DNA of 64,000 nucleotides from Massilia frigida (GCF_011682175.1 NZ_WHJG01000005.1:223265-287264); one strand, 5' to 3'; positions 38,486 to 47,853 are shown, numbered from the stretch's first letter. Program-made: numbers and translations. Notes: generated by a model from the sequence alone, not told the origin.

Positions 38486-39103
38486 ATGCTCAAGGAGTTC
38501 AATGCCGTATCGTTGTTGCGGTGGCACGACGCGCAGCTGGACGATGCCCGCTTGCCGGCCCCGGCCGACCACGTGGTCTGGCGCTGGGTCGAGGCCAATC
38601 ACCGTCACAACCGCCTGCTGTGGGATGAAGAAGACCGCGCCCGCCGCACCGATGCCGGCAGCGCCGCCATTGCCGCCAGCAAGCGCCTGATCGACCGCCA
38701 CAACCAGTTGCGCAACGATGCCGTCGAAGCGCTCGACGAAGCCCTGCTCGCGCAGCTGGCCGGCGCGCCGCCCCGGCCCGGCGCGCGCCTGAGCAGCGAG
38801 ACGGCGGGCGCCATGGTCGACCGCCTGTCCATCCTCGCGCTCAAGGTGTTCCACATGCGCGTGCAGGCCGGGCGCACCGAGGCCGGCGCGGAGCACGTGA
38901 ACACCTGCCTGGCCAGGCTGCAGCGCCTGGTGCAGCAGCGGCACGACCTGGCCTGCTGCCTCGACCGCCTGCTGGCCGAAGTCGCCAGCGGGCAAGCCTA
39001 CTTCAAGGTCTACCGCCAGTTCAAGATGTACAACGACCCCGCGCTCAATCCCTGGCTGTACGGGGCAGCGCCGGGCCGCGACTGCGGCGGGGCCGCGCCA
39101 TGA
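38486..39103 (+). CDS. DUF4254 family protein
   Basis: The 205-residue helical, soluble protein has conserved stretches WRWVEANHRHNRLLWDEEDRAR and ETAGAMVDRLSILALKVFHM, which I associate with DUF4254, a family usually found beside glycosyltransferases. It has no transferase motif. Its stop overlaps the GT2 start by four bases (ATGA), so it is coupled to the glycan genes. GAGGAGAG precedes ATG 38486. Confidence 0.82.
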   Translation: MLKEFNAVSLLRWHDAQLDDARLPAPADHVVWRWVEANHRHNRLLWDEEDRARRTDAGSAAIAASKRLIDRHNQLRNDAVEALDEALLAQLAGAPPRPGARLSSETAGAMVDRLSILALKVFHMRVQAGRTEAGAEHVNTCLARLQRLVQQRHDLACCLDRLLAEVASGQAYFKVYRQFKMYNDPALNPWLYGAAPGRDCGGAAP

Positions 39104-39906
39104 GCGACGAGCGCATCGATGTGCTGATACCGACCTGCAATCGGGCGGCGGCGCTGGCCGTGACGCTGACGGCGCTGGCATCGCAAACGGCGCGCAATCT
39201 GCGCATCGTGGTGTCCGACCAGTCCGATGGCGATGGCGCCGCCGCCAGCGCCGAGGTGCGCGCCGTGCTGCGCTACCTGGCCGCACGCGGTCTGCCGGTG
39301 GACCTGCGGCGCCATCTGCCAAGGCGCGGCATGGCCGAACAGCGCGCCTTTTTGCTGGCGCAGGCCGCGGCGCCGTGGTGCCTGTTTCTCGACGATGACG
39401 TCATCATCGAAAGCGACCTGATCGAGCGCCTGGCGCACACCCTGCGCCAGCAGCGCTGCGGCTTTGTCGGCAGCGCCCTGCACGGCCTCAGTCACCGGCA
39501 TGACTGCCGGCCGCACCAGCAAGCCATCGAGTTCTGGGATGGGCAGGTCGAACCGGAACTGGTCGCGCCCGGCAGCCGCGCCTGGGAAAGGCACCACTTG
39601 CACAGCGCGGCCAATCTGTTCCACGTGCAGGCGCAACTGGGCATCGGGCGCGAGGCAACGCGGCCGTACCGGGTTGCCTGGATCGGCGGCTGCGTGCTGT
39701 TCGATACGGCCAAACTGCGCGCCGCCGGCGGCTTCGATTTCTGGACCGAGCTGCCGCCGGAGCATTGCGGCGAGGATGTGCTGGCACAATTGCGCGTGAT
39801 GGCACGCTCGGGCGGCTGCGGCATCGTGCCGTCCGGCGCCTACCATATGGAATTGCCGACCACCGTGCTCTCGCGCCGGGTCGATGCGCCCAGGGTGTTG
39901 CTGTGA
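39100..39906 (+). CDS. Family 2 glycosyltransferase
   Basis: The 268-residue enzyme has the GT-A nucleotide-sugar fold: VLIPTCNRAAAL at the N-terminus, the DxD-type metal site LFLDDDVIIE, and GGFDFWTELPPEHCGEDV as acceptor-side acidic motif. It has no membrane helix and probably acts at the cytoplasmic face on a lipid-linked or core sugar. Stop overlaps the next start (GTGA). The set DUF4254-GT2-GT9 is translationally coupled, pointing to one glycan product, probably lipopolysaccharide or another surface sugar. Confidence 0.87.
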   Translation: MSDERIDVLIPTCNRAAALAVTLTALASQTARNLRIVVSDQSDGDGAAASAEVRAVLRYLAARGLPVDLRRHLPRRGMAEQRAFLLAQAAAPWCLFLDDDVIIESDLIERLAHTLRQQRCGFVGSALHGLSHRHDCRPHQQAIEFWDGQVEPELVAPGSRAWERHHLHSAANLFHVQAQLGIGREATRPYRVAWIGGCVLFDTAKLRAAGGFDFWTELPPEHCGEDVLAQLRVMARSGGCGIVPSGAYHMELPTTVLSRRVDAPRVLL

Positions 39907-41048
39907 AGGGCGGGCAGCACGCGCGGCTGGCCCGGGTGCGCAACATCGTCGTGCTGCGTCCGAACGCGCTGGGCGATTTTCTGTTCTGCCTGCCGGCCTT
40001 GCACGCGCTCAGGCACAGTTATCCGGACGCGCAGTTGTTGTACATCGGCCTGGCGTGGCATGCGGCGTTTCTGCAAGGGCGGCCGGGGCCGGTCGATGCC
40101 GTCGCGATCATGCCGCCGTATCCCGGCATGGGCGTGGGCGGGCCGGACGATGCCGATCCGTTCGCTGTCGAAGCGTTTGTGGAAAACCTGCGCCTGAGCG
40201 GGATCGATCTTGCCATCCAGCTGTTTGGCGGCGGACGCCACGCCAACCCGTTCATCCGGCGCCTCGGTGCGCGCCTGGCGGTGGGCATGTGCGCCAGCGA
40301 CGCCGAGCCGCTCGACCGCAATGTGCGCCATGAAGGCTTGGTCAACCGGCGCCTGCAATTGCTGGAAGTGGCGGCGCTGGCCGGTGCGGCGGCGTGGCCG
40401 ATGCGGCGCGAGCTCGATGTCACCGGGGACGACCTGGCCCAGGCGGCGCGCCTGCTGCCGCCCGCGCGCGACCGCCCGCTGGTGTTGCTGCAACCGGGGG
40501 CGAGCGATGCGCGCCGGCGCTGGCCGGCCCGGCGTTTCGCGGCGCTGGCCGATGTGCTGGTGCGGGCAGGAGCGCGGGTGGCGGTCAACGGGACGGCGGA
40601 GGAAGCGCCGCTGGTGAGGGAGCTTATCGGGGCGATGCGCCACCCGGCGATCGATCTGAGTGGCAAGGCATCGCTGGGAGCCCTGTGCGGGATTCTGGCG
40701 GGCAGCGCGCTGGTGGTATCGAACGATACCGGCCCGCTGCACCTAGCGCTGGCGATCGGCACGCCTGCCGTGGGGATTTACTGGCTGACCAACCTGATCG
40801 AATCCGGGCCGCTGCGGCAGCATGGCCATCGCGCGGCGGTATCGCTGCGCGTGCACTGTCCGGTTTGCGGCGAGGAAAACATCCGGACGCGCTGCGCGCA
40901 TGATGCGAGTTTTGTCGATGACGTAAGGCAGGATGAAGTCAATGCGTTGGCGCTGGGGCTGCTGCGAGAGGGATGCGGCGCGGGTGCGCGTGGCGTGGAC
41001 TCAAGCAGCGTTGGCCGCCGGATTCAAGATTCGCATATCCGCAACTAA
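39903..41048 (+). CDS. Family 9 glycosyltransferase (heptosyltransferase-like)
   Basis: The 381-residue protein has the GT-B layout of LPS heptosyltransferases: NIVVLRPNALGDFLFCLPAL at the N-terminus and VVSNDTGPLHLALAIGTPAV in the C-terminal nucleotide-sugar domain. A Cys-rich segment near the C-terminus (CPVCGEENIRTRCAHD) could bind a metal. The GTG start lies in the GT2 stop. The last residues are out of family and may vary because of downstream repeats. The donor sugar is unknown. Confidence 0.87.
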   Translation: MKGGQHARLARVRNIVVLRPNALGDFLFCLPALHALRHSYPDAQLLYIGLAWHAAFLQGRPGPVDAVAIMPPYPGMGVGGPDDADPFAVEAFVENLRLSGIDLAIQLFGGGRHANPFIRRLGARLAVGMCASDAEPLDRNVRHEGLVNRRLQLLEVAALAGAAAWPMRRELDVTGDDLAQAARLLPPARDRPLVLLQPGASDARRRWPARRFAALADVLVRAGARVAVNGTAEEAPLVRELIGAMRHPAIDLSGKASLGALCGILAGSALVVSNDTGPLHLALAIGTPAVGIYWLTNLIESGPLRQHGHRAAVSLRVHCPVCGEENIRTRCAHDASFVDDVRQDEVNALALGLLREGCGAGARGVDSSSVGRRIQDSHIRN

Positions 41049-41092
41049 CGCCGCTGTTCGCTACCTCCGCCTTCACCCCACCCCTCCCCCCC

Positions 41093-41130
41093 CCCGTCGT
41101 TCCTGCCACTGGCAGAAACGACTTCCCGCG
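41093..41130. repeat. REP-like palindrome, copy B
   Basis: This 38-bp copy matches 634-671 at 35 positions. The outer stem GTCGTT/AACGAC is unchanged. In the inner stem CTGGC/GCCAG has become CTGCC/GGCAG, so pairing is kept by compensating changes. It lies 45 bp after the GT9 stop. Confidence 0.72.
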
Positions 41131-41205
41131 CAGGGCTAGGCGCCCCCACGGCAACCCAAGTTTGTCGAGCCGCCAGTTACGGTACGAAATTGGGGGGAAC
41201 GCATG

Positions 41206-41227
41206 CGTTCCCGCCTGCGCGGGAACG
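41206..41227. repeat. Classical REP hairpin
   Basis: CGTTCCCGC (41206-41214) pairs with GCGGGAACG (41219-41227) across CTGC. This is the common proteobacterial REP form. Its right half, GGGAACGAC, matches the end of the 17-bp units in the array that follows. Confidence 0.72.
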
Positions 41228-41280
41228 ACGAGCTAGCGAACGGCGAGCCAGCAGGAGCTACGAGGCAGGGGCTGCCCGAC

Positions 41281-41416
41281 GAGGCAGGGGGAACGACGAG
41301 GCAGGGGGAACGACGAGGCAGGGGGAACGACGAGGCAGGGGGAACGAGGAGGCAGGGGGAACGAGGAAGTAGTGGGAACGAGGAAGTAGTGGGAACGAGC
41401 AGGCAGGGGCGGTACA
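41281..41416. repeat. 17-bp tandem array (8 units)
   Basis: Units of the form GAGGCAGGGGGAACGAC run head to tail: three identical at the left (41281-41331), two ending in G, two with AAGTAGT variation, and one degenerate last unit. An additional 19-bp variant precedes the array. Length variation between strains is likely. No frame in it looks like a gene. Confidence 0.85.
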
Positions 41417-41459
41417 AGCGGCGTAGCCGCAATGACGTCGATAGTGTCCGGAACGATGC

Positions 41460-42464
41460 TCACCGCCGCATCGCCAATGCCCTTGCCTGATCAAGCACGG
41501 TCTTCGCCTGCTCCCCGAAGGGGTCCCACAGACAGCGATGCAACTGCTGGTCGAGCGGCGCCCAGCGCCGGATATCCGCCTTGCTGAAAATAACCACGCT
41601 GCGCAGCCTGAGCCCGGCCGCGATGTGCGACACGCCCGTATCGTTGCAGATCAGCAGGCGCGCGCGGCTCATCAGCGCCGCCATCGCGCCGATCGACAAG
41701 GGCCCGGCCGCATCGACCGGTGCACGCCGCATCAGGCGCGCCACGGTGGCCGTCAGCGGCACCTCGGCGGGCGAGCCGGTTAGTACCGTTTTCAGCCTCG
41801 GCCGGATCGCCAGCTGGTCCGCCACTGCCGCAAACTGCGCCGCCGGCCAGCACTTGTCGGCGCAGCGCGCGCCCGGATGAATGCACACATAGCTGCCCGG
41901 CGCCAGTCCGCGCGCCACGCCGCTCGCTTCCAGCTCGTGCTCGTCCGCAGCGGTGATGGGAAACTCCAGCTGGGGACCACGCGCCGGCGCGCCAAGGCCC
42001 GTCGCCAGTTCCAGCAGCCGCAGCGGTTCCGCCCCGGTGTCGGGAAACGGAATCAGGCATTCATCGCCGCCGCCCGGCGCGGCTCCGAACCCGCCCAGCG
42101 CGCGCGCGCCGAATGCCCGCACCACCGCATTGCTGTACTGGCCGTTGCCGTGCATTTGCAGCGCCAGGTCGAAGCGGCGCGCGCGCATGCCGGCATAGAA
42201 GTCATGCAGCTGGTCGAGCCTGGCGGCCTGTTCGGGAAACGCATGGTGGCCGGGGAAGGGAATGAACTCGTCGATATAGGCGCTGAAGCGGCGGGCGAAC
42301 TGGTCCGCCCAGGGCAGGCCGACCAGGCTGATGCGCGAGCCCGGCATGGCCGCGCGCAAGGCGCGCAGGGCCGGCACCGCGCACAGCATGTCCCCGAGCT
42401 GAAGCGCGCGGAAAATGACCACCTTGGCCTTGTCGTGCCGGGCTAACCAGGAGGATGTCGTCAT
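41460..42464 (-). CDS. Family 9 glycosyltransferase
   Basis: The 334-residue GT-B protein reads KVVIFRALQLGDMLCAVPAL near its N-terminus and LLICNDTGVSHIAAGLRLRSV in its C-terminal domain, as in ADP-heptose-LPS heptosyltransferases. It is convergent with the other GT9 gene at 39903-41048, separated by REP and tandem repeats. The two share architecture but are diverged, so they probably add different sugars. The Shine-Dalgarno sequence is weak; the upstream 225 bp show nothing more. Confidence 0.87.
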   Translation of the reverse strand: MTTSSWLARHDKAKVVIFRALQLGDMLCAVPALRALRAAMPGSRISLVGLPWADQFARRFSAYIDEFIPFPGHHAFPEQAARLDQLHDFYAGMRARRFDLALQMHGNGQYSNAVVRAFGARALGGFGAAPGGGDECLIPFPDTGAEPLRLLELATGLGAPARGPQLEFPITAADEHELEASGVARGLAPGSYVCIHPGARCADKCWPAAQFAAVADQLAIRPRLKTVLTGSPAEVPLTATVARLMRRAPVDAAGPLSIGAMAALMSRARLLICNDTGVSHIAAGLRLRSVVIFSKADIRRWAPLDQQLHRCLWDPFGEQAKTVLDQARALAMRR

Positions 42465-42689
42465 GGGATCATGTCATTGAGGTGAGCGTCGTTGCCGCCG
42501 CCTGCGCAGTCCGGCCATGCCCGCGCGGGCACTGTGGGTATGACCGGGCGGCGTCGCCTGCGTTCGATGCGGTTCGCGCCAGTTTGATCCAGATCGCATC
42601 GGGTGCCGCTTGCAGCGTCCTGGCCGGGCAATCCATGCTTGAAAAATGCGGTATGCTGCCTGCAGTCCACAACACAAAAGGCTGGCCGC

Positions 42690-43511
42690 ATGCTTCAGAT
42701 GCCCTCAACGTTTACGCCGCTGATCACGGCGCAATCCCACTCCGATCCGGTGACGTTTGTCTTCCACGGCGGCCGCCTGCTGCTGCGCGAAGCCGACCTG
42801 GGCATGCCCTCCGCGGACGAGCTTGCCCGCCTGGATATCGCGGGCACGCCGCATCCGGTCGGCATCCTGGGCGGGCGCTATTGCCAGACCCTGTGGCACG
42901 CCAGCGAGGAGCTGGCCCTGCCCGGTTACACCTGGCGCAGCCTGCGTTCCCTGTTTGGCGGTTTCGACGAGGACTTGCTCAGCGTGGCCGGGCGCGCCAG
43001 CCAGATTGCCGAGTGGGCACGCACGCACCGCTTCTGCGGCGCCTGCGCCCAGCCGATGCAGCTGAAAGCGGGCGAGCGCTGCTATGTGTGCAGCGCCTGC
43101 GGCATGATGGCGTATCCGCGCATTTCGCCGGCGATGATGGTGTTGATCCGCAAGGGCGACCATGTCTTGCTGGCGCTGCACGCCGCCTCGCCCAGCAAGC
43201 GCTTCACGCCGCTGGCGGGCTTCCTGGAAGCGGGCGAATCGGTGGAAGAAGCGGTGCACCGCGAAGTGTTCGAGGAAGTCGGCTTGCGGGTCCACAACCT
43301 GCAATATTTTTCCAGCCAGTCGTGGCCGTTTCCTCACTCCCTGATGATTGCCTTCACCGCCGATTATCTCGATGGCGAGATCCGGGTGGACCCGAGCGAA
43401 ATCGTCGAAGCGCGCTGGTTCGGGCCGAACGACGTATGGCCCGAACGCATTCCGCATGTTTCCATCTCGACCGTCCTGGTCGAAGCCCACCGTCCCGACC
43501 GCGCTCGCTGA
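42690..43511 (+). CDS. nudC: NAD(+) diphosphatase, NudC
   Basis: The 273-residue Nudix hydrolase cleaves NADH to NMNH and AMP and, in E. coli, removes NAD caps from RNA. It has a zinc ribbon (RFCGACAQ...CYVCSACG), then the Nudix box GFLEAGESVEEAVHREVFEE, and the NudC-specific block SQSWPFPHS. The usual form is SQPWPFPxS; the proline-to-serine change is noted. The start at 42690 gives the standard N-terminal domain. It is convergent with the 43527 gene, 15 bp away. Confidence 0.92.
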   Translation: MLQMPSTFTPLITAQSHSDPVTFVFHGGRLLLREADLGMPSADELARLDIAGTPHPVGILGGRYCQTLWHASEELALPGYTWRSLRSLFGGFDEDLLSVAGRASQIAEWARTHRFCGACAQPMQLKAGERCYVCSACGMMAYPRISPAMMVLIRKGDHVLLALHAASPSKRFTPLAGFLEAGESVEEAVHREVFEEVGLRVHNLQYFSSQSWPFPHSLMIAFTADYLDGEIRVDPSEIVEARWFGPNDVWPERIPHVSISTVLVEAHRPDRAR

Positions 43512-43526
43512 CGGCGGGCGCAGGCC

Positions 43527-44345
43527 TCAGGGCTTGGGGCCCGTGCCGCGCACCTGGACCGTGCGCTTCATCAGGTCGAACCAGAACGGGGCGCCGAACA
43601 GCGCGGTGGAGGCGGTCAACACCCAGCCCGCGACACTGAGCGCGAACGCGCTGTTCCAGGCCGGAGGAAACTGTTCCCAGCCAACCGGCAAGGTCCACAG
43701 CATCTGCATCACTTGCGGGTTCAGGGTGGCCGGCGCCGCGCCGATGTGGGCCGCCAGCGAGGGGTGCTCCCACAGGGTCCGGAACAGGTGGATGCTGTCG
43801 ATGTTGAACAGCGCCGCCAGCAGCAGCGACAGCAGCACGCTGACCACCATCGAGCGCCGCTTGTAGAGGCCGGACACCCTGTCCATCGCACTGTCGAACC
43901 AGCCTTCCACCGCTGCCTGGAAGCGCGCCATGTCGCCCCCGGCGCGCTGGTAAATGCCTTGCAGCGCACGCTTGATCTGCGGATCGGTCAGGGCGTCGAT
44001 GTCGCGCCCGAGCTGGTCGTAGTCGCCCGGAATCGACTGGATGGCATCGATCAGGGCGATCGCGAAATGCTCGGGCTTGATGTACGAGGGCTTGGTCCCG
44101 ATGTCCTCCTGCCCGGGAAGCGCCGGGTTGCCGTGCGGATTGACCAGCGCATGGGCGTACAGGGTGCGCGCCAGGGCGGTGAAATCCGGATCGTTGAGCA
44201 TGCTCTTGATGCCTTCGAGCAGCCCGCGTGCGCGCAGTTTCAGCGCCGACGCCAGTGCTTCCTGTACTGTGCTGACAATCAATGCTACCGTCGCGTAGCA
44301 AAAAGTCAGGCCAACCGCCACTTCAAGGACTGTGCTGTTGAACAT
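43527..44345 (-). CDS. Hypothetical membrane protein
   Basis: The 272-residue protein has an N-terminal hydrophobic helix (about 8-27), a soluble helical middle, and two hydrophobic stretches near 168-185 and 232-255. A Shine-Dalgarno GGGAGGATCT precedes the start. I do not recognise a family. It is convergent with nudC. Confidence 0.75.
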   Translation of the reverse strand: MFNSTVLEVAVGLTFCYATVALIVSTVQEALASALKLRARGLLEGIKSMLNDPDFTALARTLYAHALVNPHGNPALPGQEDIGTKPSYIKPEHFAIALIDAIQSIPGDYDQLGRDIDALTDPQIKRALQGIYQRAGGDMARFQAAVEGWFDSAMDRVSGLYKRRSMVVSVLLSLLLAALFNIDSIHLFRTLWEHPSLAAHIGAAPATLNPQVMQMLWTLPVGWEQFPPAWNSAFALSVAGWVLTASTALFGAPFWFDLMKRTVQVRGTGPKP

Positions 44346-44466
44346 AGATCCTCCCGATGAGTATGCCAGGGCTTGCTATGTTTGACGCTAGCCCAAAGCC
44401 CAGCCCCATGGTGCCGGTTTGCTCAACAAAATGCGGCACTGTCGTGCGCTTGCCACGAATAGCCTG

Positions 44467-46308
44467 TTAGCGCGGAAACAGTCCACCGAGCACGTCCTTG
44501 ACGCGGTCTTTCAGTTTTTCCTTGCCGCCAGCCGGCAAGGTAGCGCGCATCTTTTGCGCCGCTTCGGTGCCCAGTGCCGCCACGTCGACTTGCCAGGTCA
44601 TTTGCGCCAGCGGGCCGCCCAGCGCCACCGGTATCGTCAGCCCGTTCAAGGTGCCGACAGCGGGGCCATCCTGGCCGGCGAGGCTTGGCACCACGGTGCA
44701 ACGCAAGCGGTAGTCGATGGTCTCGTGCGCGAGGTCGACCTGGCCTTCGCCGCCGATGCGCAACAGCGGCGTGCTTGCCGACAAATCCTTATTGTGGGCA
44801 AGGCCGCCATCGATGCGGAAGGTCGCGTTCAGTTCGCTGAAACCGGTCGAGTCGGCGCCGCTGCCCACGCCCGCGGCGGCCTTTGCTTCGCGCACCAGCC
44901 GGCCCAGGTCGATGCCACCGATGACGCCGTCGCGCAGCCGCAGCGCCGCCGTGCCGCCCAGTGCCTCGCGCAGGGTCATGCTGCTGGCGCCGCGCGTTGC
45001 CAGGTCGAGCTGGACGTCGCCGCGTCCGGTGAGCGGCGTCTTGCCGGTGGCGTCAAACAGCAGGGGGCCGAGCGAGATGCCGCGCAGGTCTTGCACCAGC
45101 GTCATGCGCGGATTGCTGGCGTCGCCCGTGAAATCGAGGCTCAGCGCGCCGTTGCCGTTGCCGCCGTATAGCGTGGCGGAGAGCGGCTTGATGCTGGTCT
45201 TGCCGGCATCGGCCAGCAGCACCGCGTGCACATTTGCGGCGCGCAGGCCGCCCGCCGTCAGTTCGCCCACCTGCAAGGTGCCGCTGGCGCGCAGCCGGGC
45301 CAGGGCCGACAGGTCGATGGGCTGGTCCGGCGCCGGGCCGGCGTCCACCGGTGCGGCGGGCACGGCGGGCAGCGCGCGCGGAAGATAGCGCGCCACGTCG
45401 AGGCGGTCGATATCGATGTCGAGTTGCAGCATGCCGTCGCGCAATGCACCCTTGCCGCTGACCGCGCTGTCGTCGATCTTGCCTTTGAGCGCGGCTTCGA
45501 TCATTTCCTTGCCGAAGTCGATCTGTATGCTGCCTTTCAATTTTGCGCGCGAATCGATGCCGGCCCGGCTCGACAGGTCGAGATTGGCGTCGAGTTCCGT
45601 CATCGCCACCCGGCGCGCGTCGCGGTCGAGCGAAAAGCCGCTCTCGAAAATCAGCACGGTGTTGAGCGCGGGCTTGTCGACGCCGATATTGGCCGACAGC
45701 GCGACCCGGCTCGGCACGCCGTGCGCGATCGGACCGGAATCGATGTTCAGGCGGGCAATGTCGAAGACGCGGCCGGCCTTGCGGTCGTCGAAGCGCAGAT
45801 GGGCGTTGTCGACGCGAATGCTGTCGACCGCGAAGCGGATGCGGGCCGGTCCGGCGCCGGCGTTCCCGGCCGCGCCGGCACGCTCGTCGGCGCCGGTCTT
45901 GACGCGCGCGGCGGTCAGGTCGTCGATGTTCATGCTGCCGTCGGCCTGGCGCACCAGGGTGGCGCGCATGCCGCGCAGTTCGATGCGGTCGATCACCACT
46001 TCCTGGCGCAGCAGCAGCGGCACCAGCGCGAACGACAGGCGCACGCTGTCGAGCGCGGCGAATTCGCCCTTGCCGCCCAGTTCCGACAAGCTGGCCTTGC
46101 CAAGATGCACGCCGAGGCGCGGATACACGGCCAGCCGGATGTCGCCGCCGATGGCCAGGGTGCGGTGCGTTTTCTCGCGTACCCGCTCGACGATGGCGCT
46201 CTTGTAGGCGTTCGGGTCGAAGCGCGCCGCCAGGATGCCCACGGCGCTGCCCAGCGCCAGCACGGTGGCGCCCAGCGCGATGACGGCGATCCTGATGCGT
46301 GCTTGCAT
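44467..46308 (-). CDS. AsmA family protein
   Basis: The 613-residue protein has one N-terminal membrane helix (about residues 5-23) followed by RFDPNAYKSAIVERVREKT, the AsmA signature. A long beta-rich periplasmic region comes next, with an AsmA C-terminal block (LREALGGTAALRLRDGVIGGIDL...). AsmA-like proteins are thought to bridge lipids between membranes. The ATG at 46308 places the helix at the N-terminus. The gene is divergent from the thioredoxin-like gene. Confidence 0.9.
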   Translation of the reverse strand: MQARIRIAVIALGATVLALGSAVGILAARFDPNAYKSAIVERVREKTHRTLAIGGDIRLAVYPRLGVHLGKASLSELGGKGEFAALDSVRLSFALVPLLLRQEVVIDRIELRGMRATLVRQADGSMNIDDLTAARVKTGADERAGAAGNAGAGPARIRFAVDSIRVDNAHLRFDDRKAGRVFDIARLNIDSGPIAHGVPSRVALSANIGVDKPALNTVLIFESGFSLDRDARRVAMTELDANLDLSSRAGIDSRAKLKGSIQIDFGKEMIEAALKGKIDDSAVSGKGALRDGMLQLDIDIDRLDVARYLPRALPAVPAAPVDAGPAPDQPIDLSALARLRASGTLQVGELTAGGLRAANVHAVLLADAGKTSIKPLSATLYGGNGNGALSLDFTGDASNPRMTLVQDLRGISLGPLLFDATGKTPLTGRGDVQLDLATRGASSMTLREALGGTAALRLRDGVIGGIDLGRLVREAKAAAGVGSGADSTGFSELNATFRIDGGLAHNKDLSASTPLLRIGGEGQVDLAHETIDYRLRCTVVPSLAGQDGPAVGTLNGLTIPVALGGPLAQMTWQVDVAALGTEAAQKMRATLPAGGKEKLKDRVKDVLGGLFPR

Positions 46309-46418
46309 GGCGAAACTCGGAGGCGGGAAAGGCGTCGAGTGTAGCACCGGGCAGGCCCGCCGGCATGCCCCTGTTTTGGATATACTTTGGCCACTTTCAA
46401 CATTCTCGGGACAGGAAT

Positions 46419-47798
46419 ATGGCCAACGATGCCAACGCGCAGACAACCACCGGCATCGGCTGGCATCATGATCCGGACGCCGCGTTTGCCCAGGCCCGCA
46501 CCGCCGGCCAGCCGCTGTTCCTGTACTGGGGCGCCGTGTGGTGTCCGCCCTGCAACCGGCTCAAGGCGGCAGTGCTGTCGCAGCCCGGCTTTGCCGCGCT
46601 GGCGCCCGCGTTCGTGGTGCTGCACATCGATGGCGACGCCGCCGGCGCCCAGCGTGCCGCCGAGCGCCTGCACCTGCGCAGCTATCCGACCCTGGTGCTG
46701 TACCGCCCGGATGGCGCCGAGATCACGCGCCTGCCGTGCGAACTGGCGGGGCCGCGCTTTCTTCAACTGTTGCAGCTGGCGCTGACGGCGCCGTTCACGG
46801 CGGCGCAAGCGCTGCGTGATGCCTTGTCGGGCCAGCGCGCCCTGTCCGCCGACGAATGGCAGCTGCTCGCTTTCTATTCCTGGGATACCGATGAAGGCCA
46901 GCTGCTGGCCGGGCGCGACCCGGCCGCCACGCTGGCCGCCTTGTGCGATGCCTGCGACGAACCCGAAGCGGCATTGCGCCTGGCCTGGCACGCGCTGCAT
47001 GCCGGCGCGTCGCCGGTGCCGCAAGATGGGCTGGACATGCTGCTGCGCACGCTGGCCGACCCGCGTGCGGTGCTGGCGCAGCCCGATCTGGTGACGAACT
47101 ACGCGGTCGACTTGGTGCGCGCACTGACGGCGCCGCAGTCGGAACAGCGCATGGTCTTGAGCACGGCATGGTCCGATGCGCTGCGGCGGCTGGAGTCGTC
47201 CGACGCGCTGGACCCGGCCGACCAGTTGGCGGCCCTGCGCGTGCGGGTGCGCATGGCGCGCCTCGGCAGCCCTGTTGCCGGCCTGGACGCACTACTGCGC
47301 GAACGGGTTGCCAGTGCGCTGGCGGCCGCGCAAGAACCGGCGCTGCGCCACCATGTGATCAATAGCGCGGCCGGCGCGTTCTCCGACGCCGGCCTGCTTG
47401 ACGACGCCGACGCGGTCCTGCGCGCCGCGCTGCCCGGCTCGCACGCACCGTTTTACTTCATGCATAACCTGGCCGCCATCGCCAAACAACGTGGCGACCT
47501 GCCCGCCATGCTCGACTGGTACCAGCAAGCCTGGGAACAGGCCGCCGGCCCCGCCACGCGCCTGCAATGGGGCGCCACCTTCCTGCTGGCGCTGGTCGAT
47601 GCCACGCCGGATGACGCGCAGCGCATCGGCCGACTCGCCAGCGCGCTGCGGTCCCTGGTGGACGGCATGGCCGACGCCCATTGCCGCCGCAACGGCACCC
47701 AGCTCGCGCGCATGCTGGGCAAGCTGGCCTCCGTGAATGGTTCCAACGAGCAAGTCGAAAAGCTTAAGCGGGGCTTACTGATCGAAGTCAAGGAATAA
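46419..47798 (+). CDS. Thioredoxin-like protein with long helical C-terminus
   Basis: The 459-residue protein has a thioredoxin fold at about residues 15-120, with redox motif WCPPC (Cys42, Cys45) and the cis-proline segment SYPTLVL. The remaining 330 residues are Ala/Leu-rich and probably TPR-like alpha-solenoid. No signal peptide is visible, so it should be cytoplasmic. The start has ACAGGAAT upstream. Role could be thiol exchange with bound clients; partner unknown. Length is far over that of a simple thioredoxin. Confidence 0.85.
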   Translation: MANDANAQTTTGIGWHHDPDAAFAQARTAGQPLFLYWGAVWCPPCNRLKAAVLSQPGFAALAPAFVVLHIDGDAAGAQRAAERLHLRSYPTLVLYRPDGAEITRLPCELAGPRFLQLLQLALTAPFTAAQALRDALSGQRALSADEWQLLAFYSWDTDEGQLLAGRDPAATLAALCDACDEPEAALRLAWHALHAGASPVPQDGLDMLLRTLADPRAVLAQPDLVTNYAVDLVRALTAPQSEQRMVLSTAWSDALRRLESSDALDPADQLAALRVRVRMARLGSPVAGLDALLRERVASALAAAQEPALRHHVINSAAGAFSDAGLLDDADAVLRAALPGSHAPFYFMHNLAAIAKQRGDLPAMLDWYQQAWEQAAGPATRLQWGATFLLALVDATPDDAQRIGRLASALRSLVDGMADAHCRRNGTQLARMLGKLASVNGSNEQVEKLKRGLLIEVKE

Positions 47799-47853
47799 AT
47801 TTAGGGAACCTGTTCCAGATCAGACCCTCAAACAAGATTTGAGGTTAACGACG

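Noticed and set aside
41281..41416. Tandem array considered as a CRISPR
   Set aside because: Units are contiguous with no unique spacers and no cas genes are near.
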